A stretch of DNA of 64,000 nucleotides, taken from contig NZ_LGKG01000152.1 in the NCBI RefSeq assembly GCF_001294335.1, positions 124,001-188,000 of the forward strand. The letters are read 5' to 3'. Made by a program: the position numbers and the translations under genes. The notes below the pieces were generated by a model, which worked only from the letters and a program-made list of their open reading frames with translations, was not told the origin of the DNA and did not search any database. This document shows positions 7,694 to 17,698 of the stretch, piece after piece (the stretch's first letter is position 1; each line of letters begins with the position of its first letter). The DNA comes from Streptomyces chattanoogensis. GTDB lineage: Bacteria; Actinomycetota; Actinomycetes; Streptomycetales; Streptomycetaceae.

Positions 7694-9328
7694 TCAGCCC
7701 CGGCAGAGCACCGCGGCCAGCACCCGGTCGAGCTCCGCCTCCGGGTCGGCCGCCATGCCCTCCGCCCGCCACGCCACGAACCCGTCGGGGCGCACCAGCA
7801 CCGCGCCCTGGGGCGTGGTGCCGTGGACCTCGGCCCAGTCGGCGCCCTTCTCGGGGGCCAGATCGTCCTCGGGACGGGTGCCGATGCTGTACGAGGGGAG
7901 GGGGACCGACCAGCGCTCGGCGGCGTTCGCGGCGGCGGCGCGCCAGGCGGCGCCCTCCGGGCCGGTCAGCAGGACCAGCGTCTTCTCGTAGAGGTCCAGC
8001 GTCGACTGCCGCACGCCGGCGCGCTGCAGCCACATGTGCGGGGCCCGGGTGCCGGGGGCGCCGGTCAGCTGCATCCGGGCCGGGACGACCGGGAGTTCGG
8101 GGGCGGTGCCGAGCACCGCGCCGCGCGGATAGCTGTAGCCGAGTGCGACGGTGAGCACCCCGCTCTGCCGGCCGCCGCCCGCGCCCGGAGCCGCGGCGTA
8201 ACCGGGGTGGCTGTGCTCGGCGGAGCGGGCCGAGGCGCGGGCGCTGGTCGCGCTCGCGACCGGACGGCGCTCGGTCTCGTACGTGTCCAGCAGCCCCGGA
8301 CCTGCCCAGCCGTCCAGTACGGCGGCCAGCTTCCAGGCGAGGTTGTGTGCGTCCTGGATGCCGGTGTTGGAGCCGAACGCCCCGGTGGGTGACATCTCAT
8401 GCGCCGAGTCCCCGGCGAGGAAGACCCGGCCGGCCGTGTACCGCTCGGCGACACGTTCGGCAGCATGCCACGGGGCCTTGCCCGTGATCTGCACCTCCAT
8501 GTCCAGGACGCCGGTGGCCCGGCGGATGTGGTCGATGCACCGCTCGTCCGTGAAGTCCTCCAGCGTTTCGCCCTGGTCGGGGTGCCAGGGGGCGTGGAAG
8601 ACCCAGTCGGCCTCGTTGTCCACCGGGAGCAGACAGCCGTCGGCCTCCGGGTTGGTCAGATAGCAGGCGATGAAACGGCGGTCGCCCACCGCGGCGGCCA
8701 GTTCCGGAGCTCGGAAGGTGATGCTCACGTTATGGAACAGGTCGCCGGGTCCCGTCTGCCCGATGCCGAGCCGCTCCCGGGACGGGCTGCGCGGGCCGTC
8801 GGCAGCGATGACGTAGTCCGCGCGGACGGTGCTGTGCTCGCCGGTCTCCCGGTTCTTCACCACCGCCGTCACCCCCTCCCGGTCCTGGTCGAAGGAGAGC
8901 AGCTCGGCGCTGAACCGCAGATCACCGCCGAGCTCGCGGGCACAGCGCACCAGCACCGGTTCCAGGTCGTTCTGGCTGCACAGACACCAGCCGGCGGGGC
9001 TGAACTTCGCCAGCCCGCCGCCCGGGTCGATCTCCTTGAACAGCCACTCCTGCTCCTCGCCGGTCAGCGACGGCGCCTGCAGGATGCCGTGGTTGTCCGC
9101 CAGTACGGACGCGGCCTCGCGGATCCGCTGCTCGGCGCCCGCAACCCGGTACAGCTCCATCGTGCGGACGTTGTTCCCCCGCCCGCGCGGGTGCCGTGAC
9201 GTATCGGAATGCTTCTCCACCAGGATGTGCCGTACGCCCAGGCGCCCCAGGAACAGCGAGGCGGACAGGCCCACCAGGGAACCGCCCACAACAAGTACCG
9301 GAACCCGCTCTTCTGCCGCTGCGTTCAT
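7694..9328 (-). CDS. whiE-ORFVIII: FAD-dependent aromatic polyketide hydroxylase (whiE ORFVIII type)
   Basis: 544 residues; ATG at 9328 with an AGGAG site upstream, preferred over an in-frame upstream ATG at 9394. PHBH-fold monooxygenase marks: the Rossmann motif VLVVGGSLVGLSASLFLGRLG (~11-31), the DG motif YVIAADGPRSPSRERLG, and GRVFLAGDSAHEMSPTGAFGSNTGIQDAHNLAWKL for the second FAD contact. A C-terminal thioredoxin-like domain follows (~390-540), as in the PgaE/RdmE group. It is divergent from the minimal PKS genes, exactly as whiE ORFVIII is in S. coelicolor, so it probably hydroxylates the spore-pigment aromatic core late in the pathway. Confidence 0.88.
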   Translation of the reverse strand: MNAAAEERVPVLVVGGSLVGLSASLFLGRLGVRHILVEKHSDTSRHPRGRGNNVRTMELYRVAGAEQRIREAASVLADNHGILQAPSLTGEEQEWLFKEIDPGGGLAKFSPAGWCLCSQNDLEPVLVRCARELGGDLRFSAELLSFDQDREGVTAVVKNRETGEHSTVRADYVIAADGPRSPSRERLGIGQTGPGDLFHNVSITFRAPELAAAVGDRRFIACYLTNPEADGCLLPVDNEADWVFHAPWHPDQGETLEDFTDERCIDHIRRATGVLDMEVQITGKAPWHAAERVAERYTAGRVFLAGDSAHEMSPTGAFGSNTGIQDAHNLAWKLAAVLDGWAGPGLLDTYETERRPVASATSARASARSAEHSHPGYAAAPGAGGGRQSGVLTVALGYSYPRGAVLGTAPELPVVPARMQLTGAPGTRAPHMWLQRAGVRQSTLDLYEKTLVLLTGPEGAAWRAAAANAAERWSVPLPSYSIGTRPEDDLAPEKGADWAEVHGTTPQGAVLVRPDGFVAWRAEGMAADPEAELDRVLAAVLCRG

Positions 9329-9428
9329 CGTCTGCTCCAGCTCCTGTGGCACTACGGAGGGGGAGTTTCCCCGGTCGCAGGAGCGCTCGATCATGGTTCA
9401 CCCGCATGGCTCACAGATATCGCGCGGC

Positions 9429-9436
9429 CCGGGTAC
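9429..9436. promoter_or_regulatory. Possible sigma-F/B-type -10 (GGGTACCC)
   Basis: GGGTAC, the -10 form used by the SigB/SigF class, occurs on both strands as the palindrome GGGTACCC in the divergent hydroxylase/ORFI intergenic region. In S. coelicolor the hydroxylase promoter whiEP2 depends on SigF. I cannot find a convincing GTTT-type -35 at 14-16 bp, so this stays tentative. Confidence 0.3.
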
Positions 9437-9576
9437 CCCCGCCACGATCGATTCCGGGTCGGCCATCCCCTGCCGCGGGGCCGGTCGTCCCCGTACGCCG
9501 GGTCAGTGCCCGGAAGACCTCCGGACCTGACGACGCACCACAGGAGCCAGCCCGCTCCGAGGGAGATGCGTAGACG

Positions 9577-10698
9577 ATGACAACAGTGTCGGAACGAATT
9601 TCGCAGTCCGCGTTCGACGGCTCGAGACTCCGGGTCGTCCTGATGCTGGACCTCCAGGACGGCGCCCAGCAGCGGTTCCTCGAAGCCTACGAGCACCTGC
9701 GCAACCAGGTGGCCTCCGTCCCCGGTCACATCACGGACCAGCTGTGCCAGTCCATCGAGAACCCCTCGCAGTGGCTGATCACCAGTGAGTGGGAGAGCGC
9801 ACCGCCGTTCCTGGCCTGGGTCAACAGCGAGGAACACGTCCAGATGGTGCAGCCCCTGCACGACTGCGTACGAAGCACCCGTTCCCTGCGCTTCAGCGTG
9901 CTGCGCGAGACCACCAACGCCACCACCCGCGCCCCCGAGCCCTCCAAGGGGCGGCTGCAGGCCGAACCCCGCGTCGGCGACGGTGTGGTCCGCCACGCCC
10001 TGACCTTCACCGTCAAGCCCGGCAGCGAGGAGATGGTCGCCGAGATCCTGGCCGGCTACACCTCGCCCGAGGCCCGGGTCGACGACACCACCCGGCTGCG
10101 CCGCACCTCGCTGTTCATGCACGGCAACCGCGTCGTACGGGCCGTCGAGGTGCAGGGCGACCTGGTCGCGGCGCTGCGCCACGTCTCGGAACAGCCCGAG
10201 GTCCGGGAGGTCGAGGAGGCCATCAACCCGTACCTCGAGCAGGACCGGGACCTGAGCGACCCCAACTCCGCCCGCGTCTTCTTCACCCGGGCCGCGCTGC
10301 CCGCGGTACACCACGTCGCGAATGCCGGACCGGAATCCCGCGACGCACGGCGGCACGCGCTGTACTACGCGGCCAAGGAAGGCTGCGGCATGGCGCTGGC
10401 CCAGATGCTGGCCCAGCAGGACGAGCTGGCCGCGGACGACCCCACCTGCCCGATCGCCGGCAGCACCGTCTTCCAGCGCGACGACATCGTCGTCCGGCTC
10501 ATCGACCTCCGGGTCCCCCTCGACGACACCGATCCCGACCTCGTCATCGGCGTGCGCGGTCCCCGCAAGCGGGGCGTCTTCAAGCGCCTGATGGACACCG
10601 ACGAGGCAGGCGGTCTGACGACCGACCGGGAGCTGGCGCACTTCCTGGCGCGCTCCGACATGGACCTGATCACCGACCGCCGGGCGGCGGACTCCTGA
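9577..10698 (+). CDS. whiE-ORFI: Spore-pigment protein, ABM + SchA/CurD-like domains (whiE ORFI type)
   Basis: 373 residues; ATG preceded by GAGGGAGA. The N-terminal ~110 residues look like a dimeric alpha/beta-barrel (antibiotic biosynthesis monooxygenase fold): an open [33 protein letters not shown] start, then WLITSEWES. The rest (~125-370) matches the SchA/CurD-like domain found in whiE ORFI, SchA and CurD. It is first in the pigment operon and divergent from the hydroxylase. Its role in spore pigment assembly (cofactor-free oxidation, or a scaffold for cyclisation) has not been settled for the family. Confidence 0.85.
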   Translation: MTTVSERISQSAFDGSRLRVVLMLDLQDGAQQRFLEAYEHLRNQVASVPGHITDQLCQSIENPSQWLITSEWESAPPFLAWVNSEEHVQMVQPLHDCVRSTRSLRFSVLRETTNATTRAPEPSKGRLQAEPRVGDGVVRHALTFTVKPGSEEMVAEILAGYTSPEARVDDTTRLRRTSLFMHGNRVVRAVEVQGDLVAALRHVSEQPEVREVEEAINPYLEQDRDLSDPNSARVFFTRAALPAVHHVANAGPESRDARRHALYYAAKEGCGMALAQMLAQQDELAADDPTCPIAGSTVFQRDDIVVRLIDLRVPLDDTDPDLVIGVRGPRKRGVFKRLMDTDEAGGLTTDRELAHFLARSDMDLITDRRAADS

Positions 10699-10772
10699 CC
10701 CGCCGCCGGCCGCCGAAGGCCTCACGTACGACGTCCCACGTCCGACGCCGCCCCGTACCTGGAGGAGCAGCC

Positions 10773-11207
10773 ATGACCACGCACCGCCCACGCATCGTGG
10801 ACCTCAACGAGACCAAGCCCAACCGCCGGCGCGGAGGCGACCTGCGCGCCATGCTGACACCCACCGCGGTGGGCGCCACCAGCGGCTTCATGGGCATGGC
10901 CCTGGTGCAGCCCGGGGAGCGCATCGGCGAGCACTACCACCCGTACTCCGAGGAGTTCGTCTATGTCGTGCGCGGCGCGCTCGAAGTGGACCTGGACGGC
11001 GAGCCGCACCCGCTGCGGCCGGACCAGGGCCTGCTGATCCCGCCGTATCTGCGCCACCGCTTCCGCAACGTCGGCGACGAGGAGGCCCGGATGGTCTTCC
11101 ACCTCGGCCCGCTGGCGCCGCGCCCCGACCTGGGCCATGTCGACACCGAGGAGACGGACGGCACCGCGCCGTCAGGCCCACCGGAACGTACGGAGCCGGT
11201 GTCATGA
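10773..11207 (+). CDS. whiE-ORFII: Cupin-domain polyketide protein (whiE ORFII type)
   Basis: 144 residues, ATG after GGAGGAG. Single cupin domain: the first motif [21 protein letters not shown] (~49-69) supplies His and Glu metal ligands, and the second [10 protein letters not shown] (~90-99) the third His. It corresponds to whiE ORFII, CurC and related proteins, cupins thought to act in cyclisation or oxygenation of the poly-beta-keto chain. ATGA overlap joins it to the ketosynthase. The C-terminal ~20 residues are Pro/Thr/Glu-rich and probably disordered. Confidence 0.88.
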   Translation: MTTHRPRIVDLNETKPNRRRGGDLRAMLTPTAVGATSGFMGMALVQPGERIGEHYHPYSEEFVYVVRGALEVDLDGEPHPLRPDQGLLIPPYLRHRFRNVGDEEARMVFHLGPLAPRPDLGHVDTEETDGTAPSGPPERTEPVS

Positions 11208-12472
11208 CCCGCCGTGTGGCGGTCACCGGTGTCGGGATCGTCGCACCGGGCGGTGTGGGGGTGCCCGCCTTCTGGGACCTCCTCTCCGCCGGGCGCACCG
11301 CGACCCGCGGTATCACCCTCTTCAACCCGGAGGGCTTCCGCTCGCGGATCGCCGCCGAGTGCGACTTCGACCCGGCCGGCCACGGGCTGACCGCGGACCA
11401 GGTGGCCGCGCAGGACCGGTACATCCAGTTCGCGATGGTCGCCGCCGAGGAGGCCGTACGGAACGCGGGCCTGGACACCGGCGCGGAGAACCGCTGGCGC
11501 ATGGGCGTGTCGCTGGGCACCGCGGTCGGCGGCACCACCCGGCTCGAGCACGACTACGTCGACGTCAGCCACGTCGGGCAGCTGTGGGACGTGGACCACC
11601 GGCCGGCCGGCCGCCATCTGCAGCGGGCGTTCTCGCCCAGTTCGCTCGCCTCCGCGGTGGCCGAACAGGTCGGTGCCCGCGGCCCGGTGCAGACCGTCTC
11701 CACGGGCTGTACCTCCGGCCTCGACGCCATCGGCTACGCCTTCCACTCCATCGAGGAGGGCCGGCTCGACGTGTGCATCGCCGGCGCGTCGGACTCGCCG
11801 ATCTCCCCGATCACGGTGGCCTGCTTCGACGCGATCAAGGCGACCTCCGCCAACAACGACGACCCCGCCCATGCCTCGCGGCCGTTCGACGCCCACCGCG
11901 ACGGATTCGTCATGGGGGAGGGCGGCGCCGTCCTCGTACTCGAGGAGCTGGAACACGCCCGCGCCCGCGGTGCCACCGTGCACTGCGAGATACGGGGCTA
12001 CGCCACCTTCGGCAACGCGTACCACATGACCGGGCTCACCCAGGAGGGCCTGGAGATGGCCGAGGCGATCAACCGCGCACTCGCCCACGCGAAGGTCGAC
12101 AGCTCCCAGATCGACTATGTCAACGCGCATGGCTCGGGCACCCAGCAGAACGACCGGCACGAGACCGCCGCGGTCAAGAAATCGCTGGGTGAGCACGCCT
12201 ACCACGTGCCCATGAGCTCCATCAAATCCATGGTGGGCCACTCGCTCGGCGCGATCGGGGCGATCGAGATCGTCGCGTGTGTGCTGGCGCTCGCCCACCA
12301 GGTCGTACCGCCGACGGCCAACTACGAGACCCCGGACCCGGAGTGTGACCTCGACTATGTGCCGAAGACCGCGCGGGAGCTGCCGCTGCGGTCCGTGCTC
12401 TCGGTCGGCAGCGGGTTCGGCGGCTTCCAGTCCGCGGTGGTGCTGACCAGACAGGGTGGGAGGGCCCGATGA
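11204..12472 (+). CDS. whiE-ORFIII: Type II PKS ketosynthase KSalpha (spore pigment)
   Basis: 422 residues. The condensing-enzyme triad is intact: C169 in [12 protein letters not shown]309 in NAHGSGT and H346 in GHSLGAIG. It forms the heterodimer with the chain-length factor encoded next (ATGA overlap) to build the poly-beta-keto chain on ACP by decarboxylative condensation of malonyl units. Operon order (ORFI, cupin, KSalpha, KSbeta, ACP, cyclase, cyclase) is that of whiE/sch/cur spore-pigment loci, and no antibiotic-type tailoring, export or pathway regulator genes accompany it. Expression probably occurs in sporulating aerial hyphae. Confidence 0.93.
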   Translation: MTRRVAVTGVGIVAPGGVGVPAFWDLLSAGRTATRGITLFNPEGFRSRIAAECDFDPAGHGLTADQVAAQDRYIQFAMVAAEEAVRNAGLDTGAENRWRMGVSLGTAVGGTTRLEHDYVDVSHVGQLWDVDHRPAGRHLQRAFSPSSLASAVAEQVGARGPVQTVSTGCTSGLDAIGYAFHSIEEGRLDVCIAGASDSPISPITVACFDAIKATSANNDDPAHASRPFDAHRDGFVMGEGGAVLVLEELEHARARGATVHCEIRGYATFGNAYHMTGLTQEGLEMAEAINRALAHAKVDSSQIDYVNAHGSGTQQNDRHETAAVKKSLGEHAYHVPMSSIKSMVGHSLGAIGAIEIVACVLALAHQVVPPTANYETPDPECDLDYVPKTARELPLRSVLSVGSGFGGFQSAVVLTRQGGRAR

Positions 12473-13737
12473 GCTCCCTGCATCAGCTGCCACACCGTCA
12501 ACGACGGTCCGTCGTCACCGGCATCGGTGTCATCGCCCCCAACGGGGTGAGCACCGAGGCCTTCTGGAAGGCGACCAGAGAGGGCATGAGCGTGCTCGAC
12601 CTGGTCACCCGGGAAGGGTGCGAGAACCTGCCGCTCAAGGTCGCCGGCGAGGTCCGCGACTTCGACCCGGCGGTGCTCATCGAAGAGCGCTACCTGGTGC
12701 AGACCGACCGGTTCACGCACTTCGCCATGGCCGCCGCCAACCTCGCGCTGGACGACGCCCGACTGGGCCGTGCCGACTACAACGACTCGCCGTTCGCGGT
12801 GGGCGTGGTGACCGCCGCCGGCTCCGGCGGCGGCGAGTTCGGCCAGCGGGAACTGCAGCACCTGTGGGGCCAGGGCTCCAAGCACGTCGGGCCCTACCAG
12901 TCCATCGCCTGGTTCTACGCGGCCAGTACGGGCCAGATCTCCATCCGCGGCGGCTTCAAGGGGCCCTGCGGAGTGGTGGCCAGCGACGAGGCCGGCGGTC
13001 TGGACGCGCTGGCGCACGCCGCCCACACCATCCAGCGCGGTACCGACGCCATCGTCGTCGGCGCCGCCGAGGCGCCGCTCGCCCCGTACTCGGTGGTCTG
13101 CCAGCTCGGGTACGACGACCTCAGCAAGGTCGCGGACCCCGACCGGGCCTACCGCCCCTTCACCGACGCCGCCTGCGGCTTCGTCCCCGCCGAGGGCGGA
13201 GCGATGCTGGTGGTCGAGGAGGAGACGTCGGCCCTCGACCGCGGGGCGCCGGTGCGCGCCGTGGTGGCCGGGCACGCCGCGACCTTCACCGGGGCGGCCC
13301 GCTGGTGCGAGTCCCGCGAGGGGCTGGTCCATGCGATCACCGGGGCACTGGAGGACGCGCGGTGCGCCCCCGAGGAGATCGACGTGGTCTTCGCGGACGC
13401 CTTCGGTGTGCCGGCGGCCGACCGCGCCGAGGCGCTCGCGATCGCGGACGCACTCGGCCGGCATGCCGAGGTGGTCCCCGTGACCGCACCCAAGACCGGC
13501 ACCGGCCGGGCGTACTGCGGCGCCCCCGTCCTGGACGCGGCGGCCGCGGTGCTGGCGATGGAGCACGGCGTCGTGCCCCCCACCCCCAACGTCTTCGAGG
13601 TGAGCTACGACCTCGACCTGGTCACCGGCTCGGCCCGCCCGGCCGAGCTGCGGACGGCGTTGGTGCTGAGCCGGGGACTCATGGGCTCGAACGCGGCGCT
13701 GGTGCTGCGCAAGAGCTCCGCCGAGTCCCTCTCGTGA
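12469..13737 (+). CDS. whiE-ORFIV: Type II PKS chain-length factor KSbeta (spore pigment)
   Basis: 422 residues, ATGA-coupled to KSalpha. Ketosynthase fold without the nucleophile: the active-site Cys position is occupied by E174 in [10 protein letters not shown]. Antibiotic-type CLFs usually carry Gln there. The KSalpha His motifs are also degraded (FADAFGVP and [15 protein letters not shown] at the corresponding places). The subunit sets chain length and helps priming in the KS/CLF heterodimer. Spore-pigment systems usually make long (about C24) chains, but the exact length cannot be read from the sequence. Confidence 0.92.
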   Translation: MSSLHQLPHRQRRSVVTGIGVIAPNGVSTEAFWKATREGMSVLDLVTREGCENLPLKVAGEVRDFDPAVLIEERYLVQTDRFTHFAMAAANLALDDARLGRADYNDSPFAVGVVTAAGSGGGEFGQRELQHLWGQGSKHVGPYQSIAWFYAASTGQISIRGGFKGPCGVVASDEAGGLDALAHAAHTIQRGTDAIVVGAAEAPLAPYSVVCQLGYDDLSKVADPDRAYRPFTDAACGFVPAEGGAMLVVEEETSALDRGAPVRAVVAGHAATFTGAARWCESREGLVHAITGALEDARCAPEEIDVVFADAFGVPAADRAEALAIADALGRHAEVVPVTAPKTGTGRAYCGAPVLDAAAAVLAMEHGVVPPTPNVFEVSYDLDLVTGSARPAELRTALVLSRGLMGSNAALVLRKSSAESLS

Positions 13738-13753
13738 GAAGGAGAAACCCGTC

Positions 13754-14489
<736 letters not shown>

Positions 14490-14556
14490 CCATGTCGGCA
14501 GGCCAGACCCGCCGGACCTGGCAGTCCGACCGCTCCCGACCGAAAGGAAGCCACCC

Positions 14557-14889
14557 ATGCACCATGCCCTGATCGTCGCCCGCATGGCGCCGGAGTCGGC
14601 TCCGAAGATCGCCGAGGTCTTCGAGGCCTCCGACCGCACGGAACTGCCGCATCTGATCGGCGTCAGCCGGCGGAGCCTGTTCCAGTTCGGCGAGGTGTAT
14701 CTGCACCTCATCGAGTCCGAACGGCCGCCGGGCCCCGAGATCGCCAAGCTGACGGACCACCCGGAGTTCCGCTCCATCAGCGACAAGCTGTCGGCCTACG
14801 TCAGCGCGTACGACCCCGAGACCTGGCGCAGCCCGAAGGACGCGATGGCCCGTCAGTTCTACCGCTGGGAGCGCGACGCCGCCGGCTGA
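14557..14889 (+). CDS. whiE-ORFVII: TcmI-family polyketide cyclase (whiE ORFVII type)
   Basis: 110 residues, ATG after GAAAGGAAG, 67 bp downstream of the previous cyclase. TcmI family: HHALIVARMAPESAPKIAEVFEASD at the N-terminus, then LPHLIGVSRRSLFQFGEVYLHLIES. These small ferredoxin-like dimers catalyse closure of later rings. It is last in the pigment operon and is followed by a strong terminator. Confidence 0.9.
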   Translation: MHHALIVARMAPESAPKIAEVFEASDRTELPHLIGVSRRSLFQFGEVYLHLIESERPPGPEIAKLTDHPEFRSISDKLSAYVSAYDPETWRSPKDAMARQFYRWERDAAG

Positions 14890-14902
14890 CCGGCGGCCGG
14901 CA

Positions 14903-14940
14903 GCCGGTGCCCGCGATCACCGTGGATCGCGGGCACCGGC
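14903..14940. terminator. Strong bidirectional terminator after the pigment operon
   Basis: Perfect 16-bp arms (GCCGGTGCCCGCGATC and complement) with a 6-nt loop, between the convergent cyclase and O-methyltransferase genes. Confidence 0.8.
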
Positions 14941-14973
14941 GTGATCACGACCCGGGCACGACCCGGGCACCGC

Positions 14974-16002
14974 TCAGCCGGGCACGGTGCACTCGAAGGC
15001 GTGCAGATACGGGTTGACCGGCATGATGTCGTGCACCAGCAGCCCGGCCTCCGACATCCGGCTGATCAGGCTCTCCTTGGAGTGCTTGGCCCCGCCGACG
15101 TTCAGCAGAAGCAGCAGGTCCATGGAGGTGGTGAACTTCATCGACGGGCTGTCGTCGACCAGGTTCTCGATGATCACGACCCGGGCGCCGGGCCGGGCGG
15201 TCTCCAGGACGTTGCCCAGGGTCCGCCGGGTGCTCTCGTCGTCCCATTCCAGGATGTTCTTGACGATGTAGAGATCGGCCTGCACCGGGATCTCCACCCG
15301 GCAGTCCCCGGGCACGAGCCGCACCCGGGAGGCGAGCGGGCCGCCGTCCCGCAGCCGCCGGTCCGCGTTCGCGACCACGGTGGGCAGATCGAGCAGCGCC
15401 CCTTCGAGGTCCGGGTGCTTCTCCAGCAGACTGGCCAGCACATGCCCCTGACCGCCGCCGATGTCCGCCACCGTGGACACCCCCGTCAGATCGAGGAGCT
15501 CGGCGAGGTCCTGCGCGGACTGCTTGCTGGAGGTGGTCATCGCGCGGTCGAAGACCTGTGCCGACTCCCGGGCGTCCTGGTGCAGATACTCGAAGAAGTT
15601 CTTGCCGTACAGGTCGTCGAAGACGTTCCGGCCGGACCGTACCGCCTCCTCGAGCCGCGGCCAGGCCTCCCAGGTCCAGGGCTCGGTGCACCACAGGGAG
15701 ATGTAGCGCAGGCTGTTGGGGACGTCCTCCCGCAGCAGCCGGGACATCTCGGTGTGGGCGAACTTCCCGTCGTCGGTCTCCTCGAAGATCCCGTAGCAGG
15801 ACAGGGCGCGCAGCAGCCGCTGCAGCGGACGCGCCTCGGTGTGCACCGTGGCGGCCAGCTCCTCCGCGGTGGCGGGCGCATCCCCCAGCGCATCCGCCAC
15901 GCCGAGTCTCGCTGCCGCGCGTACGGACGCCGCACAGGCGGCTCCGAAGACGAGTTCCCGCAGCCGCATGGCCGGCTGGGGAGTGGGGCTTACGGTGGTC
16001 AT
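14974..16002 (-). CDS. SAM-dependent O-methyltransferase (TcmO/plant-COMT type), probable pigment tailoring
   Basis: 342 residues. N-terminal winged-helix dimerisation domain (~10-95), then a Rossmann SAM fold with DIGGGQGHVLASLLEKHPDLEG (~184-205) and the catalytic-region LYIVKNILEWDDES. Family members methylate phenolic hydroxyls of aromatic polyketides. It lies directly beyond the pigment operon on the opposite strand and, I infer, methylates the spore pigment or a related aromatic. It is 37 bp downstream of the beta-helix gene on the same strand and may be co-transcribed with it. Confidence 0.85.
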   Translation of the reverse strand: MTTVSPTPQPAMRLRELVFGAACAASVRAAARLGVADALGDAPATAEELAATVHTEARPLQRLLRALSCYGIFEETDDGKFAHTEMSRLLREDVPNSLRYISLWCTEPWTWEAWPRLEEAVRSGRNVFDDLYGKNFFEYLHQDARESAQVFDRAMTTSSKQSAQDLAELLDLTGVSTVADIGGGQGHVLASLLEKHPDLEGALLDLPTVVANADRRLRDGGPLASRVRLVPGDCRVEIPVQADLYIVKNILEWDDESTRRTLGNVLETARPGARVVIIENLVDDSPSMKFTTSMDLLLLLNVGGAKHSKESLISRMSEAGLLVHDIMPVNPYLHAFECTVPG

Positions 16003-16039
16003 TCCGCCTCGATTCTTCTCAGGGAATTGGGCACACCCG

Positions 16040-17137
16040 TCAGCACAGGCCCGCGGGCTTCGAGGTCCGGCACTGATTGCCGGCGAACCGGTTCCCGGAA
16101 CCCGCGGGGTCCAGGTTCAGCAGGTCGGCCGGCTGGTTGCCCAGCGCGGAGTTGCCGCTGATGACATTGCGCTCGTTGGGAGCCTTCGCAAAGCTGGGGA
16201 AGAGCACGATGCCGCCGGAGAGCGGGGACGTGCCGACGTTGCGGTGGACCAGATTCCCCCCGACGCGGGTCTCCTCGGCGCCCGTCAGGACGATGCCGAC
16301 GCCCTGGAGGAACGGCAGCCGTTTGGTCGCGGGGCAGTGTTTGTTGTTGTCCGACACGACGTTGCCGCTCACCGAGAGATCCCCCGCCCGGGGCCGGGAC
16401 TCGTCGCCCACGACGAACACACCGGCGCAGTTGCCGGTGATGCGATTGCCGTCCGCCCGCAGGTTTCTGACCCGCCGGATCGTGATGCCGATCCGGTTCC
16501 CCACGGCACGGTTGTTGTTGACCGTGGTGCCACGGGTGTCCGTGGCACCGCCCTCCTCCTCGACCGTGTTCGCCAGGAAGATGCCCGCGTCGCCGTTGCC
16601 GCGGACGCTGTTGTGCCGCACGGAGCTGCGTACGGACTTCTCCAGCGCGATGCCCCACTGGCCGTTGTTCCGCGCGCGGACGTTGCGCACCCGCAGCCGG
16701 CTGGTCCCGCTGGCCCAGATGCCGTTCTTCTTGAATCCCGCGACGGTCAGGGACCGGATGGTCACGCCCCGCAGACGGTGCCCCGGACCGCCGATGACGC
16801 AGATGCCGTTGCCCTGCTGCCCGCAGGCGTTCTCCGCCCGCTCGGCCCGCGGGGAGATCACCGTCTTCGGGCCCGACCCGCGCAGCGTCACCCGCGGCTT
16901 GGTGATCAGCACGCTCTCCCGGTAGACGCCGGGCGGGATGACGACGGTGTCCCCGGGTCTCGCCGCGTCCACCGCCGCCTGGATGGTCGGCTCGGCCCGG
17001 TGGATCGCGTGCCGGTGGACGGCATGCCGGTGCTGGACCGCATGCTGTTCCGAGGCATCGGCCGGCGGGGCCGTACCGAGCCCGCCGACCGTGGCCGCCG
17101 CCAGGCACGCCACATACTTCATCTGTCGACTCGTCAT
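16040..17137 (-). CDS. Secreted right-handed parallel beta-helix protein
   Basis: 365 residues, ATG at 17137 (a second ATG five codons on is possible). Signal peptide with cleavage near ADA-S (~29), then a short His-rich linker (~30-47). The body shows PTIQAAVDAARPGDTVVIPPGVYRE, the classic entry of pectate-lyase-like beta-helices, followed by repeated N-x-x-x-G-N/G-I coils (about 10) to ~350, with terminal Cys. Such proteins bind or cleave polysaccharide. No clear lyase catalytic signature is visible, so it may be structural. Co-directional with the O-methyltransferase; a role at the cell or spore surface is speculative. Confidence 0.78.
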   Translation of the reverse strand: MTSRQMKYVACLAAATVGGLGTAPPADASEQHAVQHRHAVHRHAIHRAEPTIQAAVDAARPGDTVVIPPGVYRESVLITKPRVTLRGSGPKTVISPRAERAENACGQQGNGICVIGGPGHRLRGVTIRSLTVAGFKKNGIWASGTSRLRVRNVRARNNGQWGIALEKSVRSSVRHNSVRGNGDAGIFLANTVEEEGGATDTRGTTVNNNRAVGNRIGITIRRVRNLRADGNRITGNCAGVFVVGDESRPRAGDLSVSGNVVSDNNKHCPATKRLPFLQGVGIVLTGAEETRVGGNLVHRNVGTSPLSGGIVLFPSFAKAPNERNVISGNSALGNQPADLLNLDPAGSGNRFAGNQCRTSKPAGLC

Positions 17138-17311
17138 GAGGCGAAGCTATGGGCGATCGCGACCGCTCGCCACATGTGGTAACCCGATGACTACGGTCGG
17201 TACGTGGATCGGGTGCGCGCGGCCGGGGTTCCGGCCGGTTCCTGACGTGACATCAGCCCGTCCCCGTGGCGCCACCGTCACCCCAACGGCCCCGGCGGCG
17301 GCCGCACCGCC

Positions 17312-17566
17312 TCACGACCAGACATCGTGATCGCCGCCCTGCCACTCGATCACCTCACGGTCGTCGAGCGTCACCACGTCCGTGCCCAGACCCGCCCGGC
17401 GCAGAAACTCCAGCACGTCGACGACGCTGTAGGCGCGCCCCACGGCCTCGCCCCCGATGGTCACCGGCCGGCCGCCGCCCGGGGACGGCGGATGGACGAT
17501 GACGGGCGGATGCGGCCGATGCGGGGGATCCGGCGGATGCGGGGGGTGTGGCGGATGTTCGGCCAT
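17312..17566 (-). CDS. Small His/Pro-rich conserved hypothetical protein
   Basis: 84 residues from ATG at 17566. N-terminal third is HP/PP repeats (HPPHPPHPPDPPHRPHPP), possibly metal-binding or disordered; the rest reads as a compact alpha/beta unit (PVTIGGEAVGRAYSVVDVLEFLRRAGLG, ending in VIEWQGGDHDVW). I cannot assign a family with confidence. An in-frame extension to 17689 and a long opposite-strand reading frame overlap it. Coding is supported by the protein-like C-terminal half. Confidence 0.55.
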   Translation of the reverse strand: MAEHPPHPPHPPDPPHRPHPPVIVHPPSPGGGRPVTIGGEAVGRAYSVVDVLEFLRRAGLGTDVVTLDDREVIEWQGGDHDVWS

Positions 17567-17698
17567 ACCCTCAGCCTGCGACCGGGGCGGCGGCGACGCA
17601 CGCCCACGGCCGTCCGCCCGGGCCGGCGTCTCTTCCCGGGAATGCCCCGGTCGCTCGCGTGGTTGGCGTATGAGGACCGCCCCGACCATGGAGGTGCC

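Noticed and set aside
9429..9457. Confident sigma-F promoter for the pigment hydroxylase
   Set aside because: The GGGTAC -10 is present but no matching -35 is found at the right distance.
17327..17698. In-frame upstream extension of the metallo-beta-lactamase gene
   Set aside because: Composition is not protein-like, it overlaps the opposite small gene, and a GTG with a clear GGAGG lies at 17699.
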